From Bacteroidota bacterium (GTDB lineage: Bacteria; Bacteroidota; Bacteroidia; Cytophagales; Cyclobacteriaceae), in contig JAEYWY010000033.1 in the NCBI GenBank assembly GCA_023428695.1, forward strand, positions 92,943-156,942: 64,000 bases of DNA, written 5' to 3'. Below, piece after piece: positions 24,927 through 33,020 of this stretch; the stretch's first letter is position 1; every line of letters starts with the position of its first letter. The translations under genes were made by a program, and so were the position numbers. Below the pieces are notes generated by a model. The model saw only the letters and a list, made by a program, of their open reading frames with translations. It did not search any database and was not told the origin of the DNA.

Positions 24927-26147
24927 CTAAGGTTCCCACTTTTTAACAATCAGGGTAGAATTCGTTCCTCCAAATCCAAAAGAATTTGACAAAAATACGT
25001 CAATATTTTTATTCACTGTTTTCGACACAATGTTTAAACGCGCCGAATCCTCATCGGGATTTTCAAAATTGATGTTGGGGGCGACAAAAGAGTGCTGCAT
25101 CATCAACATGGAATAAACGATTTCGCTCGCTCCAGCCATCCAGCATTCGTGCCCGGTCATTGATTTCGTTGAACTGACCGGCGTGCCGTCCCCAAAAACT
25201 TCAAAAATTGCCTTTGCTTCACTCGCATCGCCAGCCGGGGTCGACGTCGCGTGCGCATTTACGTATGAAATGTCGCGCGCATTGAGCCCCGAGCTTTTCA
25301 TCGCCATCCGAAGACTGCGTGCCGGTCCGGCAACGCTTGGATTTGAAATGTGCTCCCCGTTTGATGAAAAACCGTACCCAACTACCTCAGCCAGGATTGT
25401 GGCACCTCGTCTTTTTGCTGATTCTGCGCTTTCCAGTATGACTGTCGCTGCACCCCCGCTCGGTACAAGCCCGTCACGGTCGCGGTCGAACGGTCGCGAT
25501 GCTGCCTTGGGGTCGTTTTCGCGGACTGAGAAGGCACCAAGTGCATCGAAATTTCCCATCGAGTAAATATTGGTCTCCTGGGCACCACCGCAGATAATAC
25601 AGTCCTGCATGCCTTGCCGGATGAACATCGCCGCCAGCCCGATCGCATGGGATCCGCTGGCACATGCTGCGCTTACGGTAAAATTGATCCCCTTCAGCCG
25701 GAAGATGGTTGCGAGATTCATGTTGACGGTGGAGTTCAGAACCTGAAAGACGGAACCCGATCCAACCATCATAGTGTCTTTTTTCTCCCGGATGATGTCA
25801 ATTGCTTCAATGACGGGCTCGGCGGAACTGTCGTTGCCGTAGATGATGCCAATTTCGTTATTGTCAAGATGGTCCTGGTCGAGTCCGGCATTTCTTAAGG
25901 CCTCCGTTGTAGCCAGGTAGGCATATTCGCCCTGCTCGGGAAGCATGATCCTCGCTCGCCGGTCGAGAACGCCTTTAAGCGCGGGGGGCTCGAGGTACCC
26001 GGTAAGCCCGGAACGGTAACCCATTTCTTTTCGCTTGAGATCCAGCACAATACCGGACCGCCCTTCGTATAGCGAGTCCCGGACCTCATTCAGGTTCTTC
26101 CCAATACACGAATAAATACCCAATCCCGTAATTACTACTCTGGTCAT
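24927..26147 (-). CDS. 3-oxoacyl-ACP synthase II (FabF-type, active)
   Basis: A 406-residue KAS II with intact motifs: VSAACASGSHA (nucleophile), VNAHATSTPAGD (first His) and STKSMTGHECWMAG (second His). It is the most FabF-like of the ketosynthases here and lies directly upstream of an ACP. A gap of 148 bases separates it from the ketoreductase gene, the longest space in the operon. A TAnnTTTG-type minus-strand box (26199-26206) lies in that gap but has no matching -33 element. Confidence 0.9.
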   Translation of the reverse strand: MTRVVITGLGIYSCIGKNLNEVRDSLYEGRSGIVLDLKRKEMGYRSGLTGYLEPPALKGVLDRRARIMLPEQGEYAYLATTEALRNAGLDQDHLDNNEIGIIYGNDSSAEPVIEAIDIIREKKDTMMVGSGSVFQVLNSTVNMNLATIFRLKGINFTVSAACASGSHAIGLAAMFIRQGMQDCIICGGAQETNIYSMGNFDALGAFSVRENDPKAASRPFDRDRDGLVPSGGAATVILESAESAKRRGATILAEVVGYGFSSNGEHISNPSVAGPARSLRMAMKSSGLNARDISYVNAHATSTPAGDASEAKAIFEVFGDGTPVSSTKSMTGHECWMAGASEIVYSMLMMQHSFVAPNINFENPDEDSARLNIVSKTVNKNIDVFLSNSFGFGGTNSTLIVKKWEP

Positions 26148-26295
26148 GAAGTCGCTTACCCTGTTTTCACCCGGTTAGAGGGCGCAAAAAACTGTCCACA
26201 AAAATAGATTTTTAATCGGGAAATCTTAGCAGAACCGGCCGTCAGGAGGGCTATCCGGTGTAAGTTTATTACATCGAATCAGATTTTCCTTTGTT

Positions 26296-27024
26296 TCAGG
26301 AATACAGCCCGCCATTGATGGAGAGTACAGTACCGGTGATATATGACGCTTTCGCGGATGCAAGAAATGCGACGGCATCGGCAACTTCTTCAGGTTCGCC
26401 AAAGCGTTGCATTGGAATCAGCTTCTTCAACTCATCCTCATTGAGATCGCTGGTCATATCAGTCCTGATGAAACCCGGCGCTACGGCATTAACGGTGACG
26501 CTGCGCCTTGCCACTTCCTGCGCGAGAGCCTTCGTTGCGCCAATTACACCCGCCTTCGCAGCCGAGTAGTTTGCCTGTCCCGCCATGCCTTTTATTCCCG
26601 ATAACGACACGATGCTGACGACGCGTCCGTAGCGGCGGCTTAACATCGGTGTCAGCAGCAGACGTGTCACATAAAAAAAGCCGTCGAGACTCGATCCGGT
26701 GACGGACTTCCATTGTTCATCCGACATCCACATCATCAATGCATCCTGCCGGATGCCGGCGTTGTTCACCAGAATATCGATTTCTTTTTCCTTATTGGCT
26801 TCCAACCATGTACCCAGCACTGCGTCAACGCTTGCCTTATCCGACACGTCAAACTTCAGGGATTCCGCCTTTACATTTTTTTCCCGGATCAGCGTCAACG
26901 TCTTTTCCGCTTCCGCATCGTTACTGCGATACGTAATGATGACGTTGATACCGTTTTCCGCGAGCTTCAGCGCAATTGCGCGTCCAATGCCGCGGGATCC
27001 TCCGGTGATAAGTGCATACTTCAT
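26296..27024 (-). CDS. 3-oxoacyl-ACP reductase (FabG-type SDR)
   Basis: A 242-residue short-chain dehydrogenase. The NADPH-binding TGGSRGIGRAIA is at residues 7-18, NNAG near 89, the catalytic Ser in VSLSGIKG near 138, and YSAAKAG (Tyr/Lys) near 152-158. It ends in the FabG-type SYITGTVLSINGGLYS. It reduces the 3-oxoacyl-ACP made by the ketosynthases. Its position between the ammonia-lyase and KS genes supports a dedicated pigment role rather than the primary FabG. Confidence 0.9.
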   Translation of the reverse strand: MKYALITGGSRGIGRAIALKLAENGINVIITYRSNDAEAEKTLTLIREKNVKAESLKFDVSDKASVDAVLGTWLEANKEKEIDILVNNAGIRQDALMMWMSDEQWKSVTGSSLDGFFYVTRLLLTPMLSRRYGRVVSIVSLSGIKGMAGQANYSAAKAGVIGATKALAQEVARRSVTVNAVAPGFIRTDMTSDLNEDELKKLIPMQRFGEPEEVADAVAFLASAKASYITGTVLSINGGLYS

Positions 27025-27032
27025 GCTTTCAT

Positions 27033-28574
27033 TTATAAGGTTATCGATCTGCCGAGCGCGATCAGGTACGAACGAATTGCCGGAATATCGTCATACCGTG
27101 GCTGATCGTCAATGACAGGTGATGATATTTCCCTTATTTCCGCATACACCTTTGATGTGAACGTCGACAGTCGGGCGTGACACTGCAGAAAATCTATCGC
27201 CTGCATCAGCGCCAGCGCCTGTACTGAAAGCACATCAAAGGCATTATCGATTACTTTGCCTGTAAGGATGGCTGCGTTACAGCCCATGCTCACGATGTCC
27301 TGATTATCGTTATTGTTTGAAATACTGTGCAGATACATTGGGTACGACAGCGTTTGATTTTCGGCAGTGGTAGACGTCGCCATGAACTGCATTCCCTGCA
27401 GGCCGAAATTCAGACCTAATTTTCCAAGGTTGATGAATGGTGACAGCTTTTGATTGAGTTTGTCATTGAGCAAATAGTTTAGCTGTCGTTCGGAAAGCAT
27501 GCACAACTTAGTCACAACAATTTTAAGCTTGTCCATCGCCAGGGAAACGTAGTCGCCATGAAAATTGCCCCCATGATAAACCATTTCCTTTTCGTGATCA
27601 ATTACCGGATTGTCATTGGCGGAATTTACTTCGTCTTCGAGTACCTGTGTTACCTCGCGCAACGTGTCATATACTGGCCCGAGTATCTGGGGCACACACC
27701 GCAGTGAATAATATTCCTGCACCTTATCGGTAAAAACCGCTTCTTCAATTTTCCTGTGATACAGATGCTCGGGTCGTTTTCTGATCAATTTGCTGTCACC
27801 CAATAACCCACGTATGATTTCCGCGACTTTAGTTTGGCCGTGATGAAGCTTGACGTGATTGAGCTCAAAGGAAAAGTGATCGTCAAATGATTTCATCAAT
27901 TCATTCGTGATTGCCGAAAGCATAATCGCGCTTACGAGCAGCCGGCGTGCGCGAATAAGATTGACGATACCCACACCCGTCATGGCCGAAGTTCCATTCA
28001 TGATCGCCAGCCCCTCGCGCAACTGAACGTCTATTGGTCTGAGTTCATGTCGCGCGAAGACGTCTGCGGCGGGCTGCCAGCTGCCCTGTTCGTTAACCTT
28101 GCCTTCGCCAATGAGGTTGAGTGCAAAATGAGCAAGCTGTACGAGGTCGCCGCTTGCACCAACGCCGCCGCGCTCGGGAATGAATACGTGAATGTTCCGG
28201 TTGATCAGCGCAGCGATGAGTTCGGGTACCGATGGGTCAATTCCCGAGTAACCTTGCATCAGACTATTCAGTCGCGACAACATCGTGGCGCGTGCAAACA
28301 ATACGTTGAATGGCTCACCTGCCCCGGCACTATGACTGCGAATCAGATTGTATTGCAACTGACGCTGATCGGAATCACTCACCTTATATTGTGCCATCGG
28401 CCCAAGTCCGGTGTTGATTCCATATATGATCTTGTTTTTCGCGTACGCCTGCAGAAACTCAAAATTCTTTCGCACGCGTTGCAGGCCGTCAGGATCAAGG
28501 GAAACGTTTGCTTCATCGAACAGCAAACGTTCAAAATCTTTGATTGATAATTTTGTAGAGCCGACAGTGACCAT
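27033..28574 (-). CDS. Tyrosine ammonia-lyase (HAL/TAL/PAL family)
   Basis: The enzyme deaminates an aromatic amino acid, here most likely L-tyrosine to 4-coumarate, the aryl starter of the pigment. The MIO-forming Ala-Ser-Gly is at residues 140-142 (GGVGASGDLVQL). Several blocks closely match the characterised Flavobacterium johnsoniae TAL as I remember it: GPMAQY near 58-63, LIRSHS near 78, VQEYYSLRCVPQILGP and NSANDNPVID. The SH pair after LIR is shared with histidine ammonia-lyases, so substrate choice rests on this similarity and on the pigment context. The start at 28574 avoids an 11-residue atypical leader. It is the first gene of the operon. Confidence 0.88.
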   Translation of the reverse strand: MVTVGSTKLSIKDFERLLFDEANVSLDPDGLQRVRKNFEFLQAYAKNKIIYGINTGLGPMAQYKVSDSDQRQLQYNLIRSHSAGAGEPFNVLFARATMLSRLNSLMQGYSGIDPSVPELIAALINRNIHVFIPERGGVGASGDLVQLAHFALNLIGEGKVNEQGSWQPAADVFARHELRPIDVQLREGLAIMNGTSAMTGVGIVNLIRARRLLVSAIMLSAITNELMKSFDDHFSFELNHVKLHHGQTKVAEIIRGLLGDSKLIRKRPEHLYHRKIEEAVFTDKVQEYYSLRCVPQILGPVYDTLREVTQVLEDEVNSANDNPVIDHEKEMVYHGGNFHGDYVSLAMDKLKIVVTKLCMLSERQLNYLLNDKLNQKLSPFINLGKLGLNFGLQGMQFMATSTTAENQTLSYPMYLHSISNNNDNQDIVSMGCNAAILTGKVIDNAFDVLSVQALALMQAIDFLQCHARLSTFTSKVYAEIREISSPVIDDQPRYDDIPAIRSYLIALGRSITL

Positions 28575-28648
28575 AGCCTTCCTGAAATCGAAGGGCGAAA
28601 ATAACAAAGAGTTTTGCTTAAGCGAAAAAACGAGACATTAAGCGCGTC

Positions 28649-29083
28649 TCAGACAGCATCTGACGTTCCCGCTTCATCAGCTTTGCTTGTCGCAGGATGC
28701 CCTGCGTGAGACATGCGCCAGTTATAGAGGTGTGACCATGCAACAAGGGCCGCACCGAATGTAGTGATCATCGCATGGTATACAAGTTCCGATGTGAGGC
28801 GACCTGAAATGATAACCAACATACCAGCCACAAAAAGCATCAATGGCCGCAGCGAACCATGGTGTGAATAATATGCGGGAAGAAGCGACGACCCACCTAC
28901 TATTGCACTGACAACGAGGATGATATTTTCAAAAATGTGGTTGTGCGCAGTGGTTGCCATCGAAAGGTTGCCGGCAACTACCAGCACCGGAAAAATCAGG
29001 CAGTGAATCGCACACAGGGATGAGGCAGAGAATCCGACAACGTCGAGGTTTATCCTCTTAAAGAACTTACTCAATGCAACCAT
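28649..29083 (-). CDS. MerC domain-containing membrane protein
   Basis: A protein of about 144 residues with four hydrophobic helices. The MerC signature is at the first helix: SASSLCAIHCLIFPVL, with the paired Cys that bind metal in mercury-transport MerC. In Bacteroidota such proteins are usually chromosomal and often lie near zinc-regulated genes. The tail contains HAGHPA and acidic residues. The start at 29083 is chosen because upstream codons are not membrane-like and because a good promoter lies directly before it. It is not part of the pigment operon: its stop is 74 bases before the TAL start. Confidence 0.82.
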   Translation of the reverse strand: MVALSKFFKRINLDVVGFSASSLCAIHCLIFPVLVVAGNLSMATTAHNHIFENIILVVSAIVGGSSLLPAYYSHHGSLRPLMLFVAGMLVIISGRLTSELVYHAMITTFGAALVAWSHLYNWRMSHAGHPATSKADEAGTSDAV

Positions 29084-29087
29084 GTTG

Positions 29088-29117
29088 CAAATATAAGAGT
29101 GTCTGAATTTCCACCAA
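29088..29117 (-). promoter_or_regulatory. Bacteroidota-type promoter directly upstream of merC-like gene
   Basis: On the minus strand a -33 TTG (29115-29117) and a perfect -7 TATATTTG (29088-29095, consensus TAnnTTTG) are separated by 19 bases, which matches the Bacteroidota primary sigma-factor promoter. The -7 box ends five bases before the ATG, so the transcript would have almost no leader. Confidence 0.5.
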
Positions 29118-29274
29118 CATTGACGACTGGTTTGGAGAAAATATATTTCTCTCTTACGGTCTCGGCACCCCAATCAAAAGAATAAAAGCGAGTGGCCGCA
29201 AAAATAACCGGGGAATATTTCTTTATTAGGATTGAGCCGCTTAATTAGCAAGAACAAACAAAAACCCTCCAAGT

Positions 29275-29685
29275 ATGAAGAAAAGAAGAGCCACGGCGGT
29301 CTGGAACGGTTCGGGAAAAGATGGCAAAGGTCATGTGACCACCCAGAGTTCAACCCTGAATCAAACGCAATACTCCTTCAAGTCGCGATTTGAAGAAGGA
29401 ACCGGAACCAACCCCGAAGAACTCATTGCTGCAGCCCATGCCGGGTGTTTCGCTATGAAACTCAGTTTTGTGCTCAATGAGGCCGGCTTCACCGCCGATG
29501 AACTGAACGTTGAATGTGTCGTTACTCTTGAAGATTCGGTCACGCTTTCCGAACTTACACTGAAGGCAAAAGTGCCCGGCATAACGAAAGAGAAGTTTGA
29601 AGAGTGCGCGCAAAATGCAAAGGACAATTGCCCTATTTCGAAATCGCTGACTGCGAAGATCAGCCTGAATTCGACCCTGGTTTAG
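29275..29685 (+). CDS. OsmC/Ohr family peroxiredoxin
   Basis: A 136-residue OsmC-type thiol peroxidase that detoxifies organic hydroperoxides. The two reactive cysteines are visible in AAHAGCFAMKLS (near residue 60) and DNCPISKSL (near residue 120); the catalytic Glu region NPEELIAAAHA precedes the first. OsmC proteins use a lipoyl or thiol reductant. It is a single-gene unit: a strong terminator follows 25 bases after the stop, and it is divergent from the MerC-like gene. Confidence 0.92.
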   Translation: MKKRRATAVWNGSGKDGKGHVTTQSSTLNQTQYSFKSRFEEGTGTNPEELIAAAHAGCFAMKLSFVLNEAGFTADELNVECVVTLEDSVTLSELTLKAKVPGITKEKFEECAQNAKDNCPISKSLTAKISLNSTLV

Positions 29686-29709
29686 AAATTGTTAAACAAC
29701 TATAAGAAG

Positions 29710-29731
29710 AGAGCAGCCCCGCGGCTGCTCT
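29710..29731 (+). terminator. Rho-independent terminator after osmC-like gene
   Basis: A nine-base perfect stem AGAGCAGCC/GGCTGCTCT with a four-base loop CCGC, followed by TTCTGTTTG. It lies 25 bases downstream of the OsmC-like stop codon. Confidence 0.85.
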
Positions 29732-29742
29732 TTCTGTTTGAC

Positions 29743-29777
29743 CGCTGATTAAATGATTACGCTGATTAGCATGATTA
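29743..29777. repeat. Short direct repeat (CGCTGATTA/ATGATTA twice)
   Basis: CGCTGATTA occurs at 29743-29751 and 29760-29768, and ATGATTA at 29753-29759 and 29771-29777, giving a two-unit repeat with a period of 17-18 bases. It lies in the non-coding gap 29732-29892, in which I see no gene. Similar AT-rich units occur in intergenic DNA of other Bacteroidota as far as I recall. Confidence 0.4.
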
Positions 29778-29892
29778 ATTGTGGTTTCGCCTCAGGCTAA
29801 TCCTGATATAGTGTTTTCCACCTCCTTGCGATTCTGTTGCGTCATGGACGCCATGCGGTGAAAAAAAGACTCCCAACCGGAAACGTTAATTT

Positions 29893-30333
29893 TTATTTCG
29901 GGACAACTACCGCATCGAGGAGAATAAAATTGACGTGGTCGACGTCGTCGGCATTGAGCTTGAGCTTGCCTTTGACAGTTACGAGATCATCGACCTGAAA
30001 CTTAGGCGGGCCCTTGGCAAAATTCACTTCGGCCACGGATTCAGGACCACCGCCACCACAGAAGAAGCATTGGCTCATTGGATATTTTGACAGGATGATA
30101 TACGCGCCATCTTCAGGTGCGAAGGGAACATAAAACCCCTGGAGTGTGATCTCCTTTCCGTTTAACGCCTTCAATTCTTCCGGAAACGTCGGATAAAAAA
30201 GATACTCGCCGAGCTTCTCGTAATATTTTGGATCAAACTTGGTCTTTGCGAAGATGGTCCACGTGTCAGTTTTCTGTGCATAGACGCCGATGAACCCAAA
30301 GAGTAAGACAACCGATAAAGCAATTCTTTTCAT
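29893..30333 (-). CDS. Secreted DUF3299-like protein
   Basis: A 146-residue exported protein with signal peptide MKRIALSVVLLFGFIGVYAQ. The domain contains KEITLQGFYVPF and the diagnostic CFFCGGGGPESV motif near residue 92, with two cysteines. It then ends as an OB-like fold (VTVKGKLKLNADDVDHVNF). I place it in or near DUF3299, a family found beside ABC transporters linked to zinc. It is the last gene of a three-gene operon with an ABC permease and ATPase. The Cys pair could bind metal, but this is unproven. Confidence 0.65.
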   Translation of the reverse strand: MKRIALSVVLLFGFIGVYAQKTDTWTIFAKTKFDPKYYEKLGEYLFYPTFPEELKALNGKEITLQGFYVPFAPEDGAYIILSKYPMSQCFFCGGGGPESVAEVNFAKGPPKFQVDDLVTVKGKLKLNADDVDHVNFILLDAVVVPK

Positions 30334-30346
30334 AATCTCATTTTAA

Positions 30347-31675
30347 TCATGCATTTCCCGCCAGCACCCGGCTGATATCAGTACGATACGCCTGAATCGC
30401 CGGAATAATAGCGCACGCCAGTCCCAATAACAAACTTGCCGCCAAAATTATCCATTCCCCCGGGTAGAAAACAATACCGTTTATCCCGGCCTTCTCCACC
30501 TGAGGAATAAATGCGGTCATAATCACGACCGCGCCATGCGCAAGGACTAGCCCGGCTACGCTTCCGAGCAACGTCAACATGCCACCCTCCAGCAAAATGG
30601 ATACAACTATCCGCTTGCGGCCCGCGCCCATGGATCTAAGAATGGCAAGATCATAACGCCTCTCCTTCAGGGAGTTATACAGCGCAATGAAGATACTCAG
30701 TCCTGAAATAATGATCAGGATGTATGCGAAAGCCATCAGTATGTCCACGCCGACCCCAAGGATTGAGAAGAGGCGTGCCGTTTCAAACGCCGGCGATGCT
30801 GCCTGAAGATTGCTTCCCGTATTGATTTGTCGTGGTAGTTGAATCGCGCCCATCGGCGAGCGGTATTTTATTAACAACGATGTAATCTCCAGTGTCGTAT
30901 CGCTCGCCTCGGCAGATGGCACCAGCCGCGAATGTGCATGCGAATCTCCGGCGTGATCCGAATGGTCATCGGCCACGTCATCATGTCCGTAGCCATGATC
31001 ATGGTCGCCATCTTCTTCATGAGCATCGCCGTCGTGCTCCTCATGTTCGGCTTCATCGGATTCGTCGTGCATCCTCCAGACACTCTCCACGCTCGTGAGT
31101 ATTACGTTGTCCAATACCGTATACGTTGGTTTCATAATACCCACAACCACGTACTGATGTTCATTGTGTGCGTGTCCACCCGCAGTCAGCCCGTGATTAC
31201 TTGCAAAGCGGTCTCCGATCTTCAAACCCGACATCTCCCCGACCGTTGCCCCGATCGTGACTTCAAGCGGCTTTGTAAACCACGAACCGCTGGCAAGTTC
31301 GCCTTCATACAATGATGCATAGAATTCATTCGTACCAACAATACGGTACCCGGCATAGCTGTCACCAAGTGCGAGAGGTATTGCAGTTTTTACGAGACGA
31401 TGACGCGCAATACGGTCCGCCTCCTGCAGGGAAATGTTTCCTGTCGGAAAATCAACATGAAAGATGTTGCACAGGATCAGCTGCATAGGGCTTCCCTTCG
31501 CGCCCACAACGAGATCAATACCACGTGCGTTGGTTTCAATCTTTTGCTCCAGCTGATTGTTTACGATCAACAGTATCGTGATTACAGCGATACCAAGTGA
31601 CAAAAGCAGTATGTTGATCGTTGTATTCAACGGTCTTGCCAGCAGGTAGTTCCAAACCAGTTTGAAAATATTCAT
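30347..31675 (-). CDS. FtsX/LolC-type ABC permease with His/Asp-rich loop
   Basis: A 442-residue permease with an N-terminal membrane helix (about residues 17-38), a large extracytoplasmic domain and three C-terminal helices, i.e. the MacB/LolC topology. The unusual feature is a low-complexity metal-binding-like insertion at about residues 200-255 with 11 histidines in about 48 residues, interspersed with Asp and Glu (for example EEDGDHDHGYGHDD). A further GGHAHNEH sequence lies just before it. This suggests handling of Zn2+ or another divalent metal at the periplasmic side. It overlaps the ATPase gene by ATGA. Confidence 0.85.
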   Translation of the reverse strand: MNIFKLVWNYLLARPLNTTINILLLSLGIAVITILLIVNNQLEQKIETNARGIDLVVGAKGSPMQLILCNIFHVDFPTGNISLQEADRIARHRLVKTAIPLALGDSYAGYRIVGTNEFYASLYEGELASGSWFTKPLEVTIGATVGEMSGLKIGDRFASNHGLTAGGHAHNEHQYVVVGIMKPTYTVLDNVILTSVESVWRMHDESDEAEHEEHDGDAHEEDGDHDHGYGHDDVADDHSDHAGDSHAHSRLVPSAEASDTTLEITSLLIKYRSPMGAIQLPRQINTGSNLQAASPAFETARLFSILGVGVDILMAFAYILIIISGLSIFIALYNSLKERRYDLAILRSMGAGRKRIVVSILLEGGMLTLLGSVAGLVLAHGAVVIMTAFIPQVEKAGINGIVFYPGEWIILAASLLLGLACAIIPAIQAYRTDISRVLAGNA

Positions 31676-32325
31676 ATCGACACGTTGGTTTGAATCGTCG
31701 GCAAAACAATACGGTTCTGAATTTTGTCTTTCAGTCGCTGATCATGGGTGGCCACTACAAGGGTGCTCTGGTTTTGGGCAGCTGCATCCATCAATGTATG
31801 TATTACCCGATCACAGTTTCTGTCGTCCAGCGCAGACGTTGGTTCATCCGCAAAAAGGATTGACGGTTTGTTCAGCACGGCCCGCGCAATCGCCACACGT
31901 TGTGCCTGGCCCTGACTGAGTTCGGTAATGCGGCTGCGGCGTTTGCCAGCCAGGCCGAGACTCTCCAGCACTTCGTTCACACGTTCTGCGCGCTGCGGCA
32001 GACCAGCCAGGTACGGCGCCAGCAGCAAATTGTTCTCAACGTTTAACGCGTTTATCAAATGATTCCGTTGAAAGACGAAACCGACATGCTGCGCCCGGAA
32101 ATAATCCAACGCCGTCTCACTCAGCACCGACAATTCGGTTCCGTCGACCATAACAGAACCCGTGTATTTCCTGAGCAACCCTCCAAGAATATGAAGCAAT
32201 GTCGTTTTGCCACTCCCGGACTCACCCAAAAGCAGAATGTGTTCGCCCTTTCCGACGTTGAAGTCAGGAAATGAGATCGACATAGCAGACGAATACCCAA
32301 AAGACAATCCGGAGACTCGAATCAT
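31672..32325 (-). CDS. ABC transporter ATP-binding protein (LolD/MacB type)
   Basis: A 217-residue nucleotide-binding subunit. Walker A is GESGSGKTTL near residue 34, the Q-loop is VFQRNHL near 83, the signature is ELSQGQAQRVAIA near 133, and Walker B is ILFADEPTSALDD near 155. It powers the FtsX-type permease encoded directly downstream with a four-base overlap. Such ATPases usually drive mechanotransmission rather than classic transmembrane transport. Together with the DUF3299-like gene they form a three-gene unit. Confidence 0.92.
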   Translation of the reverse strand: MIRVSGLSFGYSSAMSISFPDFNVGKGEHILLLGESGSGKTTLLHILGGLLRKYTGSVMVDGTELSVLSETALDYFRAQHVGFVFQRNHLINALNVENNLLLAPYLAGLPQRAERVNEVLESLGLAGKRRSRITELSQGQAQRVAIARAVLNKPSILFADEPTSALDDRNCDRVIHTLMDAAAQNQSTLVVATHDQRLKDKIQNRIVLPTIQTNVSI

Positions 32326-32416
32326 AGTAGTGTTACCCGGGTCGCAAAATAAGAAACCTGGGGAGAATATAAAGTAAGGACAGGCTGAACTCTGTTTTTA
32401 TGTTTGGAGCGGCGAA

Positions 32417-33019
32417 CTAGTGCATGCGATCGCCACGAATTTCCATATTCCGGAGGATTTCCGCCTCCTGTTCGAGAAGTTCGCGCCAGCGGGACATAAC
32501 ATCTTCCTCCGGAAGGAAACGCTTCGCCAGGTTAAGAAACGTTTTGTAATGTCCCGCCTCGGAAACCATTAACTCATAATAGAATAAAGACAGCGCCTCG
32601 TCTGGAATATTTTTCCAGAGGATTTTGAAACGCTCACAACTTCGGGCTTCGATCAAAGCATTAAGCAGCAGGCGTTCAACCAGTTGCTGAACTCTGCTCC
32701 CACCTTTTTTAATTGCGGATTGCATCTTCTCAACGTATTCATCCTTGCGTTGTCGTTTAAGCGTAAAACCGCGTTTTTTGAGTTCGTCGAGCACACGTTC
32801 AAAATGACTCCATTCTTCAGCAACGATAGGCGTAAGCTCGGCAACGATGGATTCCATTTCAGGATAGTTGACGATAAGCGAAATGCATGACGATGCAGCC
32901 TTTTGCTCACAATAGGCATGATCAACCAGGATGTCTTCGATATTCTTTTCTGCTATGTTAACCCACCGCGGATCCGTAGGCAGTTCAAGACCAAGCGTGA
33001 ATTTATCCTTCGCTTCCAT
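32417..33019 (-). CDS. miaE: tRNA-(ms2io6A37)-hydroxylase MiaE
   Basis: A diiron monooxygenase of about 200 residues that hydroxylates the isopentenyl group of 2-methylthio-N6-isopentenyladenosine at position 37 of tRNAs. The ferritin-like ligands are visible as DHAYCEQKAASS, AEEWSHFERVL and ALIEARSCERF together with VSEAGHYKTF. The start at 33019 (MEAKDKFTLGLELP) gives the usual N-terminus; 29 upstream residues in frame are unrelated. It starts two bases after the porin gene's stop codon region and may be cotranscribed with it. Confidence 0.9.
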   Translation of the reverse strand: MEAKDKFTLGLELPTDPRWVNIAEKNIEDILVDHAYCEQKAASSCISLIVNYPEMESIVAELTPIVAEEWSHFERVLDELKKRGFTLKRQRKDEYVEKMQSAIKKGGSRVQQLVERLLLNALIEARSCERFKILWKNIPDEALSLFYYELMVSEAGHYKTFLNLAKRFLPEEDVMSRWRELLEQEAEILRNMEIRGDRMH

Positions 33020-33020
33020 A

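Noticed and set aside
26199..26206. Minus-strand TATTTTTG box as a second promoter within the pigment operon
   Set aside because: It matches the -7 consensus, but no -33 TTG is found at suitable spacing.
28611..28631. Imperfect palindrome around CTTAAG upstream of the ammonia-lyase gene as an operator
   Set aside because: It is AT-rich and imperfect, with no second copy seen and no promoter match beside it.
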